In this document: positions 34,801-47,400 of the stretch, one piece after another
How positions within the stretch are numbered: position 1 is the stretch's first letter
Layout: each line of letters begins with the position of its first letter
Source of the DNA: Diorhabda sublineata
Lineage: Eukaryota; Arthropoda; Insecta; Coleoptera; Chrysomelidae
Direction of reading: 5' to 3'
Assembly: GCF_026230105.1 (NCBI RefSeq)
Contig: NC_079474.1
Location: forward strand, 29,030,294 to 29,094,293
Length of the DNA: 64,000 nucleotides
Made by a program: the position numbers and the translations under genes
Notes under the pieces: model-generated
The model's database searches: none
What the model saw: the letters and a program-made list of their open reading frames with translations, nothing else
What the model was told of the DNA's origin: nothing

Positions 34801-37800
34801 ATTTTCCAGTAGCTGAAGATAGTTTTAATCTACATATCGAGTCCTTGCAAGAACTTCCAGAGTGTATAGACTATGTTTAAATCGAAATTTCACTAAAATT
34901 GCGTTTCTCTGAGTATGATAAAATATTGTTCTGTAGCTGAGGCTGGTTTTAATTTACAGATTGAGTCCTTCCGGGAAAATATGTTCACTCTGGATTATTT
35001 TATTATTTAGATTCGATAGAGCTTCTGGAGTTTCTGATTCTAAAAGGTATATCCTTCTCTAGAAATCAATTGTGTTTTTTGAACAGTCTTTTGCTTTTTA
35101 TTCATTCAAAGAATATTTCCTATTAAGCAACTTTTATATTAAAAGAAATAGTTTAAAAATATGTCATTATGAATGTTTCACGATCTTGGATATAAAAATT
35201 CTTTGAGGTACTACAATCTAATTAATTTTTTGTTTTATTTTGTAATCAATGAATATTTTGCTACATATATTTAAAACTAGAACTTAAAAATAAAGAGTTC
35301 AATAAACAACAATGTCTATTCAAAAACCTTCTATCTACTATGTACTTAATTTTTTATTATGTACGATATGCAGTGCAAAGTTTACGCAGTCTTTAACGCT
35401 TCGTCAGAAGAGATTAAATCTTTCGAAATACTTTTCAATTCTACTTCAACTATATCAGTTAAATCAAGATATTAAAAAGCACGTCACTGCTTTAGTTGAT
35501 GTACTTCACTCGGTGATGTGAAAATCTTTGGATCTGGATCTGACACGAGTTCGTTGTTTACGAGGAAGAACAATTTTTGCATTTTCCACATCGTCCTTGT
35601 TTGTCATCGTGCATTTATGTTTATGTGGTTCAACCCGTTCTCCATTTACGACATTAGTTTTTTTGCTATAACATTAATTAATTTATTGTCCAATTATTAT
35701 ACTTATATACGGAATTATACCTGCGAAAAACAGGGGTGCTGGAACATACATGCTCAACTGATATCTTTTTATTGGATACAGATAAATCTGATTTGGACTT
35801 TAAACTTAGACATTCATCATGAACGCCGAGTGAAGCTCTAAAAGAAAAGAAAACCAATACACATTTATTAAATATGGATATGCTTTTAAAATTAATTAGT
35901 AAATGTAAGCGTCTACAATTTCAAATTGTAACTATCACATCACATATTAGCTTTGTTCGCGGATCTTATTACGAATCAGTTTAGGGACCGATCGCATGCG
36001 CACTTTCAATGACTTCTTCCCCCGTTAATGTCAATTTTGATAGTATGCATGCGATCGGTACCTAAACTGATTCAGAATTCGCCACGCGAACGTAACGAGA
36101 GCTATACAATGTCGCCAGCTGATACCTCCGTTAGTAATTCCGAAGAGGTCATACGAAATGTCAATCATTCCTCGCACTTGCTCCGTAAATTAATTTTGAA
36201 AAATTCGGAAATATCACGAGCATTTTCCATCTCGATCAACAAATCAGAAAATCGTGTGATACTCTGCATGTTATCTTTTCATAAATATGTCTTGTACTAT
36301 ATATTATTGTTTCCTTTATTTGAATTTTTTTCTCTTCTTAATTTAATCTTAATTTTTCAAATATCAGCGACGTTCGTAAAATTACGAGAAATATAAAACA
36401 ATATGAATAATTTACGAAAAATCCGGAAATACATTTAGTTTATGTCATAAGTATGTCAAACGGTCGCGCTGTCTCAAATAATTACGAGCAGTGCTGCTAG
36501 ATTTGAAGAATTTCTTTCAACATGAAGGATTTTGGGCTAAAATTTTTGTCTATTTGTAGGTTTTATCCGAATTTAGTGGGTTTTGAAACTAAATTGTACA
36601 TTGAGAGAATATTCTAATCATTTCAATTCTATTAAAATTACTTAATTGCAGAAAATAAATCTGTAATGCTATTTTACACCACTTTATTCAGGTACAATAT
36701 AAATCAGATTAATTTCGTTTTCTTTTATTTTAAAAATTCTACAAATATAGTTTTATTGGAGTAAAATATTACGTTATACTCTCCACTCGTTTACCCGCCA
36801 TTGTTTTGAACGATTTTTGTCATATGACATAAGAAATTTTAATAATTCACAATTATTATCCGGCAAAATACTGACTCCTCAGACAAAGGTTATCTATGGT
36901 CACTAGATCACACTTGTACGGAGTACGTTACTTTCAAGGCACGTAACGATTCCAACATCCTCAGTATCTATGGTCCATAGATGATGTCGCGCCTTTACAG
37001 CCTATACAATACTGCAGCTTCAAAATGGGCTTTGATCAACACCTGACAGTAATTCAACCATAAATTCATGGAAATCCATGTTGATTTGAATTTTACCCAT
37101 GTCCAAGCGAAATATTTTAAATTGCCACGCTGCCATATGTGACTCTACAGCGAAGGCGTGCGTTCCACCTACAACTTTTGTCTACAACGCCCACGCTCTG
37201 TTATAGTGAGTAGAGCGGAAGTTTCAGCAACTACAGACAATTGCAGTGCGGATGTGAAGTAGAACGTACTCAATATAACGTTGGATATATGACTTGCCAT
37301 GGTACTGATTTATATTTCGAAAACATTCCAGATGTCAACACGTTAGCATAGAGGTTTTGTCAAAAAATATGTATTTAGTTTAAGAATTAAGTTTAAGATA
37401 TTTGAAACAATATCGAAATTTTAATTATGAAAAGTTATTATTATCATTATTGTTTGACAATAGTAGGCGGTTAAAAAACCGATGAAACTATTGTTTTATA
37501 AATTTAAATATGAGAGTCTTTCAAAATACTGTTCGCACTTTTCAGTCTACTAAAAGTAGTGCACAATTTGATTGTTTGTAGCTTTGTGTTCAGTATCAAG
37601 TCTGTTCTTGAAAATGTTTGTATTTGCAGCAGTCACTGTCTCTTCTTCTAATCCATTCCACATACACACTATACGATTTGTCAAAAAGTTCTTCCGCGGC
37701 AACTTGCAGTTTCTTTCCTTAGATAGTTTTCTTGAATGCCTTCTTAACTGCCGAATTGTATACACATGGAAAATGTCCAAATCACAAGTGTAGATATGTG

Positions 37801-39682
37801 GAAGAATTTTATAGGTTTCTATTAAGTATCTTATAAAGCGATTTTCTCTGAGAATGTGTAGGGAAAATATTCTTAGGCGATATTCATAGCATAATCTCTC
37901 AGCGGAGGAGGTATTTTAGTTACCCTTCGCTGAACTCGTTCTAGAAGTTTAATATTCTTCACAAAATATGGATTCCTCACGGAATGCTCAAATTCAAGCT
38001 TTGGTCTTATATAGATTTTGTAAAGAAGTCTTATCATCTCAACTGAGTGATCCTTAAAAGCTATTTGTACCAAATAAGAGAATGAATTGGCTTTCTTGAC
38101 TATTTGGTTAATATGTACATCCCATTTCAGGTTTTGTTCACTATAATTCCAAGACCACTATAATAATCTCCTCACCGTTTAGTGTATAAGCTCTTCTGGG
38201 ATTGTTTAAACCAATGTGTAGGACACTACATTCTGTTTCATTGAGCTTCATTTTCCAGGTGTTTGTCCATTCCTATACTGTGTGCAAGTCGTCTTGGAGT
38301 AACTGCCGCTCAGAAGCAGACTTTGTAAAAATCTTTGTATTATCAGCAAAGAATGATATATTTGTTTTAATGTTTACAGCAAGATCACTAATGTAGATCA
38401 TAAAGAGAAGACCTTTGAGGTACTCCACCAAGAACCTCGTGCTTGGTTGACAAAGTACTATTCGCTTTCAATTGGAACTGCCTAAGCTGGAGAAAGGATG
38501 AAATTAGGGCCAAAAGATTGCCTCTTATTTCAAGATGCTCTAGTTTGTGTAACAATCATCTATGAGTAACTTTGTTGAATGCCTTTTCAAAATCCAGGTA
38601 TATGACATCCGTAGCTTCTCCATTATCATAAGCAGTGGCCCACTGGTTTAGACATGCCAGAAGATTGGTTGTTGTGGAACGACCAGGCATAAGCCCATGT
38701 TGGCTTTTGGGTACAATGTCATTATAAATTATGAAAGTTGTTAGTTTCTTTGCTACTATCTTCTCCATAGCTTTATACTGATGAAAAGTCTATAAACAAA
38801 CTAATTGGTCTATAAATGGTTTGACGCTAGACCTTTATTTCTTTTCTTGAATATAAGGATTACAGTTGCTTGGCTCCACATATCAGGAATTCTCCCAGTT
38901 TCCATACATTCTTTCCAACATTTTTCGTGTGTTGCCAACTTTTATACTGTATATAAATATGCTTTTCGTATTCTCACTATATGCATATTTATATAAACAC
39001 ACTGCATAAACTGTAAATATATAATTTTTGATAATAGATTGACTTACCTTCGAGATCTGTAATCAACTTTTGAGTTTTCACTTAAGCATGATTTATTTCT
39101 AGGCGTCGCTTGGTTTTGGTACATACCAGCATTTACGTTGAAAGAAGTAACCAGGTTTCTCAAACCGCAATTTATTAACCTGGAATTATTTGAACTAAAT
39201 CTCAGTAGTTCTAATTTCAAATATATTACCAATTTTACTTACTCTTTTTCGGAACGCGGACCTTCATTTTTAATGCGGAAGGTACGCAGTGGAGATTTAC
39301 TTTTCTTTCTAGGTGATTTCTTTTTTCTACTGTAAAATATTTGAAACTTTATAATATTAACCCTAAAGATTAGATGGGATGAAATACTGCGATAAAATTT
39401 TGGAAAAGTGAATGAATAATTATCTGAACTAAGTGGATCGATCCAAAATTCAAATTAATATTAGTTTGAATTATTTCTCGTTGTACATACAAAAGCCTTA
39501 TTTAACTAATCAGTTGTTATTAATTAGATTAACTTACATTGATGTTTTTTTTGGTGCATCAATATTATAGTTTCTCAAATCTACATAGTCTTCATTCACT
39601 AAAAATCGGACGATTTATAATATGAATATAAATTTGACTTATTGTAGCTACCTGTAACTTTTGGGTTTTCACTTTCTTTCAT
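31879..39682 (-). CDS. unknown membrane protein, seven exons, 302 residues
   Basis: Product not recognised. Exons in order are 39682-39652, 39598-39538, 39329-39243, 39179-39048, 34515-34468, 33393-33170 and 32204-31879. All six junctions have GT-AG sites and complementary phases, and the total is 909 nt ending in TAA, which is strong evidence of a real gene. It starts MKESENPK. Residues about 30-45 are very basic (KKKSPRKKSKSP), then comes a hydrophilic region rich in Ser and Asn with YLYDEGSELDSLF. The last exon has a strong membrane helix (VECLIVLSVMGAACGILLAS, continuing to LLIYIIYG). Two weaker hydrophobic stretches follow (FIGGGLIYIITKLF and VMYIISITSFVLV). The N-terminal 190 residues are probably cytosolic or nucleoplasmic. 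The long fourth intron (34516-39047) holds a CR1/L2-like element and hairpin repeats. A start exon further upstream is possible. Confidence 0.7.
32210..33165. other. last intron of the membrane protein gene
   Basis: AT-rich intron sequence; I see no coding frame, transposon coding remnant or clear repeat in it. Confidence 0.4.
33490..34010. repeat. diverged tandem copies of a GAATCAGTT / GCGATCGG repeat family
   Basis: Two diverged units with a period of about 280 bp start with AGAATCGAT(A/T)CCGAATCAGTT near 33503 and 33781. Each also contains AAATT(T/G)GAAAGT followed by (A/T)GCGATCGG, near 33721 and 33945. The same two words form the arms of the hairpin at 35955-36091, so these belong to one repeat family. 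It lies in an intron of the membrane protein gene. Confidence 0.6.
34766..34990. repeat. two diverged tandem units of about 123 bp
   Basis: AATTTCACTAAAAT, TGATAAAATATT, GTAGCTGA and GAGTCCTT recur in the same order and spacing in two adjacent units. It is intronic and its function is unknown. Confidence 0.55.
35955..36091. repeat. inverted-repeat hairpin element (MITE-like)
   Basis: The arms 35955-36005 and 36040-36091 are inverted copies: GTTCGCG at the outside, then GAATCAGTTTAGG and ACCGATCGCATGCG, with ATGCATGCGATCGGT, CCTAAACTGATTC and CGCGAAC on the other side. The loop is about 35 bases. It shares words with 33490-34010. It is a foldback or MITE-type element in an intron. Confidence 0.7.
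36400..37540. other. intronic stretch without a recognised feature
   Basis: Part of the long intron of the membrane protein gene between the hairpin element and the CR1/L2-like element. I recognise no coding frame or repeat. Confidence 0.35.
37550..38965 (-). mobile_element. CR1/L2-type non-LTR retrotransposon, 3' half
   Basis: The minus strand reads through RT blocks in order: RIPDMWSQATVILIFKKRN near 38900, then SQHGLMPGRSTTTNLLACLN and VIYLDFEKAFNKVTHR (38768-38556). A decayed thumb follows, then YKIYIRPKLEFEHSVRNPYF with ERVQRRVTK (38073-37873). The C-terminus is FLTNRIVCMWNGLEEETVTA and TFKNRLD-like (37780-37550). Frames shift between blocks, so it is inactive. It lies in the long intron of the membrane protein gene, on the same strand. 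Confidence 0.85.
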
Positions 39683-40029
39683 ATTAAAAAATAATAGATT
39701 TCATAGAATAAAGAGTTTTGGACATCAGCAACTCTGAATTAGCATAGCATATTTTAAAAAAATAGAAGATATCAAAATGTACAACAGATGTAAAATTCTT
39801 CCAAAATAAAACTGACATATACCTACTTCATCCCTTTTTCGATTATAAATGATTGATTGATGTCATTACTATAACAGTTATTTATAATACGGGGGTTATC
39901 AGTGATTTATAAGTTCGTGTAATGAGCGGGGCGATGCCTTATTGGATAATAAAATAGGAGAATTTGGAATGACATTAAAATTCAAAATACATTTTATTAT
40001 TCAAATAATAGCAAAACCGTGTTAAATAG

Positions 40030-40830
40030 TTATTTTCCTAACAAGTGCGGAAAGTGATACTTTCCCGCACGCGACTGCAGTTGTCCGCATGAGTTAGGAA
40101 CATTATTTTTTTACAACCGTATAAACAAAAAAGTATACCAACCCATTTTTCAAAAATTATTTTATTCCAACAAACGTAATAATATACAAAACTTTAACTA
40201 AAAACTACTAATCATTATAAATATTAATATTGAAAACACAACTTGTTGTATTCTGTAGAGTAGTAAGAACTGCCGGTCCAGTGGAGTTATTTTGTTTCAA
40301 CTGGAAGGTAGATGATGTCGATGAGGATGGCATCGGTTGCAGGTGGCATAAAGATGACGATGACGGCAACGGTTTTAAGTCATTTGGCAGGTAACAGCTA
40401 GGAATTAGTTTCATTTGCAGCCTTTAAAATGGCTTCGGGAAGTTCTTCGTCGGATGAATCCATTAATATTATTGTATCGGATTCGGTTTAATGTGGTTTA
40501 ATTTAGAAGAAGATTGCACTTATTCGGTCACTTCCAAGACGTTTTGAACAACTTTGACGTTTTAGTAACAATTACATGGTTATATAAAAAATATCTTTAT
40601 TACTTTATATTTTAAAAAAATAAAAATTGCTACAAAAAGCTTAATTTTTATTTGATGGACTATTTCATAAATATTTATTTACCTGTAGTAACAATAGTTA
40701 TAATCTCAGTTGTGTTGTGTTTAATTATTATAATAAATGAGGTTTAATTTTTTATTCATGAGTTCATTCCACTAGTGCGGTAAAGTATCTCATTACGAAA
40801 CTCTTATTACTATCGTAAAGTTTGATATTA
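40030..40830. mobile_element. repeat-bounded element with GTGCGG(A/T)AAGT ends
   Basis: Near 40037 the sequence CCTAACAAGTGCGGAAAGTG is followed by its partial inverse (ACTTTCCCGCAC), then CGACTGCAGTTGTCCGCATG and AGTTAGGAA, forming a nested hairpin. A diverged relative (CTAGTGCGGTAAAGTATCTC) lies near 40772. Between them on the minus strand is a 21-codon frame (40463-40398, MDSSDEELPEAILKAANETN), followed in another frame by a LLPAK-like stretch. An acidic start followed by LLPAK is reminiscent of Crypton-type tyrosine recombinase proteins in insects, but this is weak. It lies just upstream of the membrane protein gene's start. Confidence 0.4.
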
Positions 40831-43800
40831 CATATTGGTAGTAGGTAAAATCTATTTCCTTGCTGTTTATTTCAAAATATATAATCCAGAATTAATAATA
40901 TACTATGGTTAAATATAAATAATTAATAATTAGTACATAAATAATGAACATTGGTTAAGAATTATAATGTTTAGTAATAATTAACTTTATACAACCTACT
41001 GATAACCATAACTTGTGCTTGACCTTGCATAAGCCCATATATGACTATACTCTGAGCACTATTCGCGTTCTACCCCAAAAATGATCGGTTGTTTGGAAAA
41101 AAAGTTTAAATAAAAGTTGCAAAGAATTGTATACTTTACAATTTTTATAATAAATACAAATCTCATTTGATCAATAGGAACCAAGATATTCGCAAAAACC
41201 TTTGACCTTCAATATCTTAAGACGCGGATACGATAGCAATATTAACTGTTGAGACAATATTTAGAACGACAAAACAAAGGTTTACTAATTTTCAGCTTAT
41301 TATCTTTCATTCCGAGGTGAAACTCTTAATATGAATGCTACCTACAGAGAGCGGTAATGATGGGGAACGTGTTGAACGTTCGTTGGCAAGTCGTTTTTAA
41401 TTTATGTAACTTGTTAGTTTTTGACAAGTGTTTTTTTTTTCAAATAGGGGTTAGGTTAATTGTTTTTTATTAAATGTATTCAAACAAAATTATTTTTATT
41501 ACACTTAACGAGTGTTCATTATGCGTGGTACTTTGTCTAGTTTTTCTTTTACAATTACGAAGTATATCCAGGATTCACTCACTTTTATATGTATATAAAA
41601 ACGAACATTATAATTCAAAATTATGGAGAATAAATCTTTGAGCACCAATTTATTTTCTCATCCTCTTGACCAAATTCAATAATTTTCTTCTAAGAAGGCT
41701 ACAACTCAACTTTCAATCACAGTTTATTTAACAACTTTCTGGTGTTGTTCTGTCTCAGTTTTTGTCACTTTTCTCACGTTCCAGTTCCACTACCGTTACC
41801 TAGCACAAATTAAAAGCGCTCCGAAGCATGGCGTCCACTCCAGAACATGTTGAGTTCACTACACGAACGTTATACTTATAAGGAAAAGAAAAATAGAGCA
41901 TTAAATAAAGCACTTATTATAATGTAAACTTATCGTAAACATAAGATAAATCATTTGGTGTAAACAATGTGTTCAGTAGAGTTATCTTGTGACAGTTCTC
42001 TAGAAGCTATTTGTAAATATCAATCTTTGATTTACTTCTGGTTCAGTATACCAAATACCCTATTCTGTCAAAAAAGTCATTGAAGTTCATACCATTTTGA
42101 AGATATCTATGCGAGAAAGGATTTTCAACAAATACAGGTTAAATGCAGAAACTGATCTAAGAAATTCTCAATGAAATTGTCAGATATTGAGCACAAGTTT
42201 GAATTACTTTGTTCTATCAAACAGCCACAAATATCGCATTAAGAGTTTTTCCATAAGAACCAGTTTTCTGAAATTTATCTTGTTTTTAACTTTTATAGCC
42301 ATCATTTTAGTCTTATTGACGTGTTATTGAAATATATGACGATGAATATAATCTGCAATATGAAACATATATACTCTATCAAATTTTTTGCTTTTATACC
42401 TGTCATTAACGACAACATAGGGGGTTCGCAAATATTTTTAGATCTTTCTTTTGGTTCGCCAGGAAAAAAGGTTGGGAAACACTGATCTATAAGATTACGC
42501 GATTATCGAATATTTTTGAGTGTTCTCAACTGTAGGGAAAGTTTACAAATGATTTTAAGAAAACATCAAAACTTTTATAACAAAGCGATAAAATTTGCTT
42601 TCTTTATATAAATAGTTGATATTTTCAACAAAATCTATAGACACTTTTGAATTGTCATATTTTAACATGAAAGGTTAGGTGTTCTATGCAATCAAAAGCG
42701 CCGTTGCCAGATTATGGATTAATAAAAATGGAAAATATATAATCATTATAGTTTTTTTTTGAGATATCCTGACATTTACAATAAATACAAATGATACTTC
42801 GTTAAATCACATTTTATTTTTAATAAATGACAAAAAGTTGGAATGTTTCAAGTGGAATATTATCTAATAACTCAGATTAAAACATTAAAACAGGAGAGGG
42901 GCACATAATAAAATCAAATAGGTTCGACACTTGGAACATAATATTATATATATATACGATTCTAATATTAGAATTTTTAAATTTTATAACAAAAATAATA
43001 TAGACGATCACATGTATTTGTTTGTTCTTTTTTTAAAGCACCATTGTTGGTAATTTATTAGTAGTATTGTGAAAACAAGAATATGATCGAGTACTTTCAT
43101 TACAAAAATTATTTGTACTAAGTGAATATAGCAAAAAATGCAGTGATGTTATATAGAAAACGAACAAGGGAAGGATGGTCTTTGTTCCTATCACAAGAGA
43201 ATTTCTATACTGTTCGAATTCATTGGGAAAAACATGTTTTTCTTATCTGTGTTAGGTTGGGATTGCTGGTATTGTCTCGGATCCTCAAACTGGTCATATC
43301 TATTTAAAGGCAGTGTGCAGAAGTGACCATGCATATTGAAAACTCGTTTTATAGTGTCTTTAGTTCAGTTGTGATGGAATCTGTGCAACAGTCAATAGTA
43401 ATAATATTATGACCTAAAAATAATTGCTTTTAATGAATCCACATATACAAATATGACACAGTTAGTGTAAGAAAATGTAACAAACTAAATCCAAGAAAGA
43501 CAAGCATAGACCTTTGAATAGATTTGCAGGATTGTGGTGTTGACTGTCAACTGTAAGGATAACACTTTTGGAAACTGGGAAGAAAACAAAAAAAAAAACA
43601 ATTTATAACTCAAAAAATGTTGACAAATGCTTGGTATGGTCCACAAAAATGCCACCATAGACTGTTGACGCCTCTGAAATGTTGATTTGCAGAAATATAA
43701 CACATTTATTTGTACAAGGATATTAATCATGTAAAGGTGAACCTCTCCGAGGAAAACGTATATTAACATCCTTCTACACATGTTTTAGGTTTCACAATAT

Positions 43801-44474
43801 TATATTATATATACATTTCACAGAATGTTTTCAAATGAGACCACTTTTTATTCCAGACTTTAATCCAGAAAATAAATGAGTGTTTGATGGATCCACATAT
43901 ATCAAATTGAGACATTATAACAAATTCTCAAGAAACGTTTAGTTATGATTGATTCCAATGAAAAAGAGAGAATGATAACAAATGTGATAATGAAGTTAAG
44001 AATTTGTGCGTTAAACTAGTGGAGTCAATTCAAATACACGTTGAAGTCATTTCTGCCAAAGGGGGGACATATTTTATACTAATATATAGATTTTTAAATA
44101 TGATTACAGTAAATAATTGATAAAAGCTAAGGTTTTGGAAAAAAAATTGGTCATTTTCAATTATCCCAATTAATTCGATCAGTATAGCAAGATTTAAATT
44201 TGATTTGTGTAGAAGAAATGAATAAGATCGCTAGTGTCTACTCCCTTTCTTTACCTAGAATACCAGCTATTTTGTAAACAAATCATTCTTCCCCTGTGGT
44301 ACTCATATGTAATTATCCGAGAAAGTAAAATAAAATCACAGAGGGAAATTAGAGTGCGAAGATGAAATTATTAAGATATAAATAATATATATTATTTTGA
44401 AACAAGCAATGAAAGTGTTCTATCATCGACTCTAAATTTCATTAGAAATGTTGTTGACAATTTTTTGTATTTTC
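40831..44474. other. long stretch without a recognised gene
   Basis: No exon or transposon protein was recognised on either strand. Short similar segments near 43435 and 43880 (AATGAATCCACATATACAAA and GATGGATCCACATATATCAA) indicate a diverged local repeat. The part next to 44475 may be the 3' untranslated region of the SLC35F5-like gene; no AATAAA close to its stop was found. Confidence 0.4.
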
Positions 44475-47400
44475 TTATGCTTCATGTTCACTATTAATGC
44501 CTATTAGAGCTTCCGTTTGTTCAGAAGGAGTTTCCTTGAATCTGGAACTAAAGAAAATTAATACAACAGATTATTGATTAAATTTTCAAGAACATCTATT
44601 CTACCTTCCTTCTTACAATTTTTTTTATAATAGTTTATGCTTAATACTTGGAAACTTCATGTATTAAAAAATCAAGAGACAAGATAATAGTTTAAGATTG
44701 ATTTAATAAATATTATTGGAACTCACCGAATTATTATACTCCTTTTGCATATACGTTGATAGGCACATTGTAGTAATTCAAATACGGGGTCCCAATTCTC
44801 ATAATGAGAAAGAATGGTAACAGCTAGAAAGGCGACAAGGACAGGTAACGTGCCCGTATAAAAGAGTATTGGGTATGGTACTTCTTTTAAAAGTACATCT
44901 GCCAACATTGTCATAGGTATTGTCAGACTCATGGCAACAGTTGCCATTAGAGAAGACGTTAAAAAGCAGCCCCTAAAAATTAATTGAAAATAACATAATT
45001 TTTCCAGAAAATATTAGAATTTCCTATAATTTTAGTGAAAATTGTTTTACCATAACCAGAGTGCTTCCGATATAACTGTTCCTAATAACCCATTCAAGAA
45101 TAACAGTAGCAACTGCTCCCTTGTAGGCCATTCAAACGTTTCCAGTTTACTGAAATGTAAAACGAAAAAAAACGGCCATAGCAGAATGAGGTTGAACAAA
45201 CCCACAAAGCCTGAAAAGAAAATATACATTTATTTCTATCTTAACAGCTTATTTTTGTGTTATTTAAGGTGAGAGTGAGCCAAAGATAAGAAAAAACCAG
45301 AAACCTTCTATTTTCATTCATTATGAATGTCTACATTTGTCAGCAATTATATAAATTCTATGTTACTGATTCACATTATATATTTGTATTTTCATATTAC
45401 AATAATTATAATCAATTTGCAATCATCTGATTACAGTCAAAAAATATGTTGGAAAAATTGTATGACAATAGAATCTTATCAATTTTTCTTCAAAAACCAA
45501 TTACTTAGATTTTAAATATATTAGTATCACCAATAAGGGTTTTTTTAAGTTATTTTGTAAACAAATTCTGTACAAATTGACTTGATTTATTCCTTTTTTT
45601 ATTTGAAACTGAAAAGACTCCCATAGACTTAAGGATTTGATTTTAATTTAATTTTACATACTGTAATAGTCATAGATCCAACTTAATGAAGATTACATAC
45701 CGAAAAATAGTGGAATGCCTATTTTATCTTCATGATCCACTTTTCTTTTGAGAAACACAATGTAAGTAGCATAGAAAAATGCACTAAATAGTGATAAAAC
45801 TGCTCCGAATGGCAGCTTGGCAGATTCGAGTGCAAGGTCTGAGAAGCTTACTAATACCTAAAAATACAAAAAAGAAATTTAACAGCAGAAAATAAACAGA
45901 AACTAAACCTGAAATAAAATAAACTCACGGAAACAGGTTAATATGGAAATTTAATAGGAAATAAATGGGTGCATGTCCTAGGTCCTAGCCCAGAAGAGTG
46001 CTGAAAAAATAGAAGTGTGGTACAAGAAAGTAATCCAAAAAATACTAGGTGTAAGTAGTCATAGCCCAAGAGTCAGGTGGTTGGGACATGAATACAAATC
46101 AAATTGTCAAGACAGCAGAAATGAAGGAAGAGGGAATTAGAAAAAGGAGCAGGTCGAGAAAGAAACGGATAGGAGAGATAACATCAGATTTGAGGAGAGT
46201 GGGAATAACGGAGTGGAGAGAAAAAACAAAGGACCGCAACAGATGGAGAGGTATAATAAAAACAGTACAATAAGAAGGACAAAACAGAGCTCAAAGGGTT
46301 TTTAGCCAAGGCCATGGGCTTTCAACATCTGAAGTGCTGTAATGTATAAATATTTGGAAGTTCTACTAAATTAAAACAATCCTAAAATGCTATTAATTCC
46401 TATTAGATATGAGGCAATTTGCTTCTTGTAAAATCGTTCTAAACTATTTGAAAACTACTTTTAATAATAAAATAATTTCTTCATATGAAGATAATTAGAT
46501 TTATTGCATAATTTTTATCAACGAGGGTTTGAAAAAGCTTTAGATCTAGAGGAATTGAGGAAAAATGTTTTTTTTTGAATTCATTTTATTTAGTTTTTAG
46601 AATCCATTTTTTTGCAAGTATTATTATTGTTGACAATTCCTCATTTTTGTGAACTGAGCATGCTGTGGTTTTGATTCAGATTAATATTACAAAGAATCAG
46701 AGTATGAAATGGATGGATTCGGTTAAATGTTAAGTACAATATAATAATAAAAAGAATATTTTTAGAACTGTTACCTATTAATAAACACGAGAATTTTCCT
46801 AAATCTAATAAGATACACCAAAGGAGGTAACTGAAGAATTCATATAGGGTTTTGATCACAAACAGCATCAAAATGTCTAAATATTGAACACTTAATGCAG
46901 ATAAAAGAGTTGAGTATGTTTTTGTATTATGAAGAGGTAGAGGCAGCTAACTAAATTTAATATTCAGTAATAAAACATGGAAAAAATCTACTCTACAAAA
47001 AATATGAGTATTATGAAATTAACCTTATTATTTGAATGAACATCAAAGAAATTGTTGTTCTAGTATTTTTTGAACATGGTATAAAAAAATACTCACTATT
47101 CCAATAATACTGAGGCAAACTGCAACAAGTTTGGATAGCGTGAACTTATCGCTTTTGTTTGATGGAAAAATTGAGGCAAGAACTAGTGTGAACAAGCTAG
47201 AAGTGGATGACAAAACATTCACAATACCAGCTTCTGTTTCTGATAGGGCTACTTGGTATGTGTAGTTGGCTACAAACCACTAAAAAAATTAATGTAAGGT
47301 ATTATCTTTGAATTTAACATTCTGTTTAAAAAAATTTATATTTTCACTATTTTTATTGTTTTTTCTTGATATATTTTCAGTAGATTGTTTCTATTCTTTC

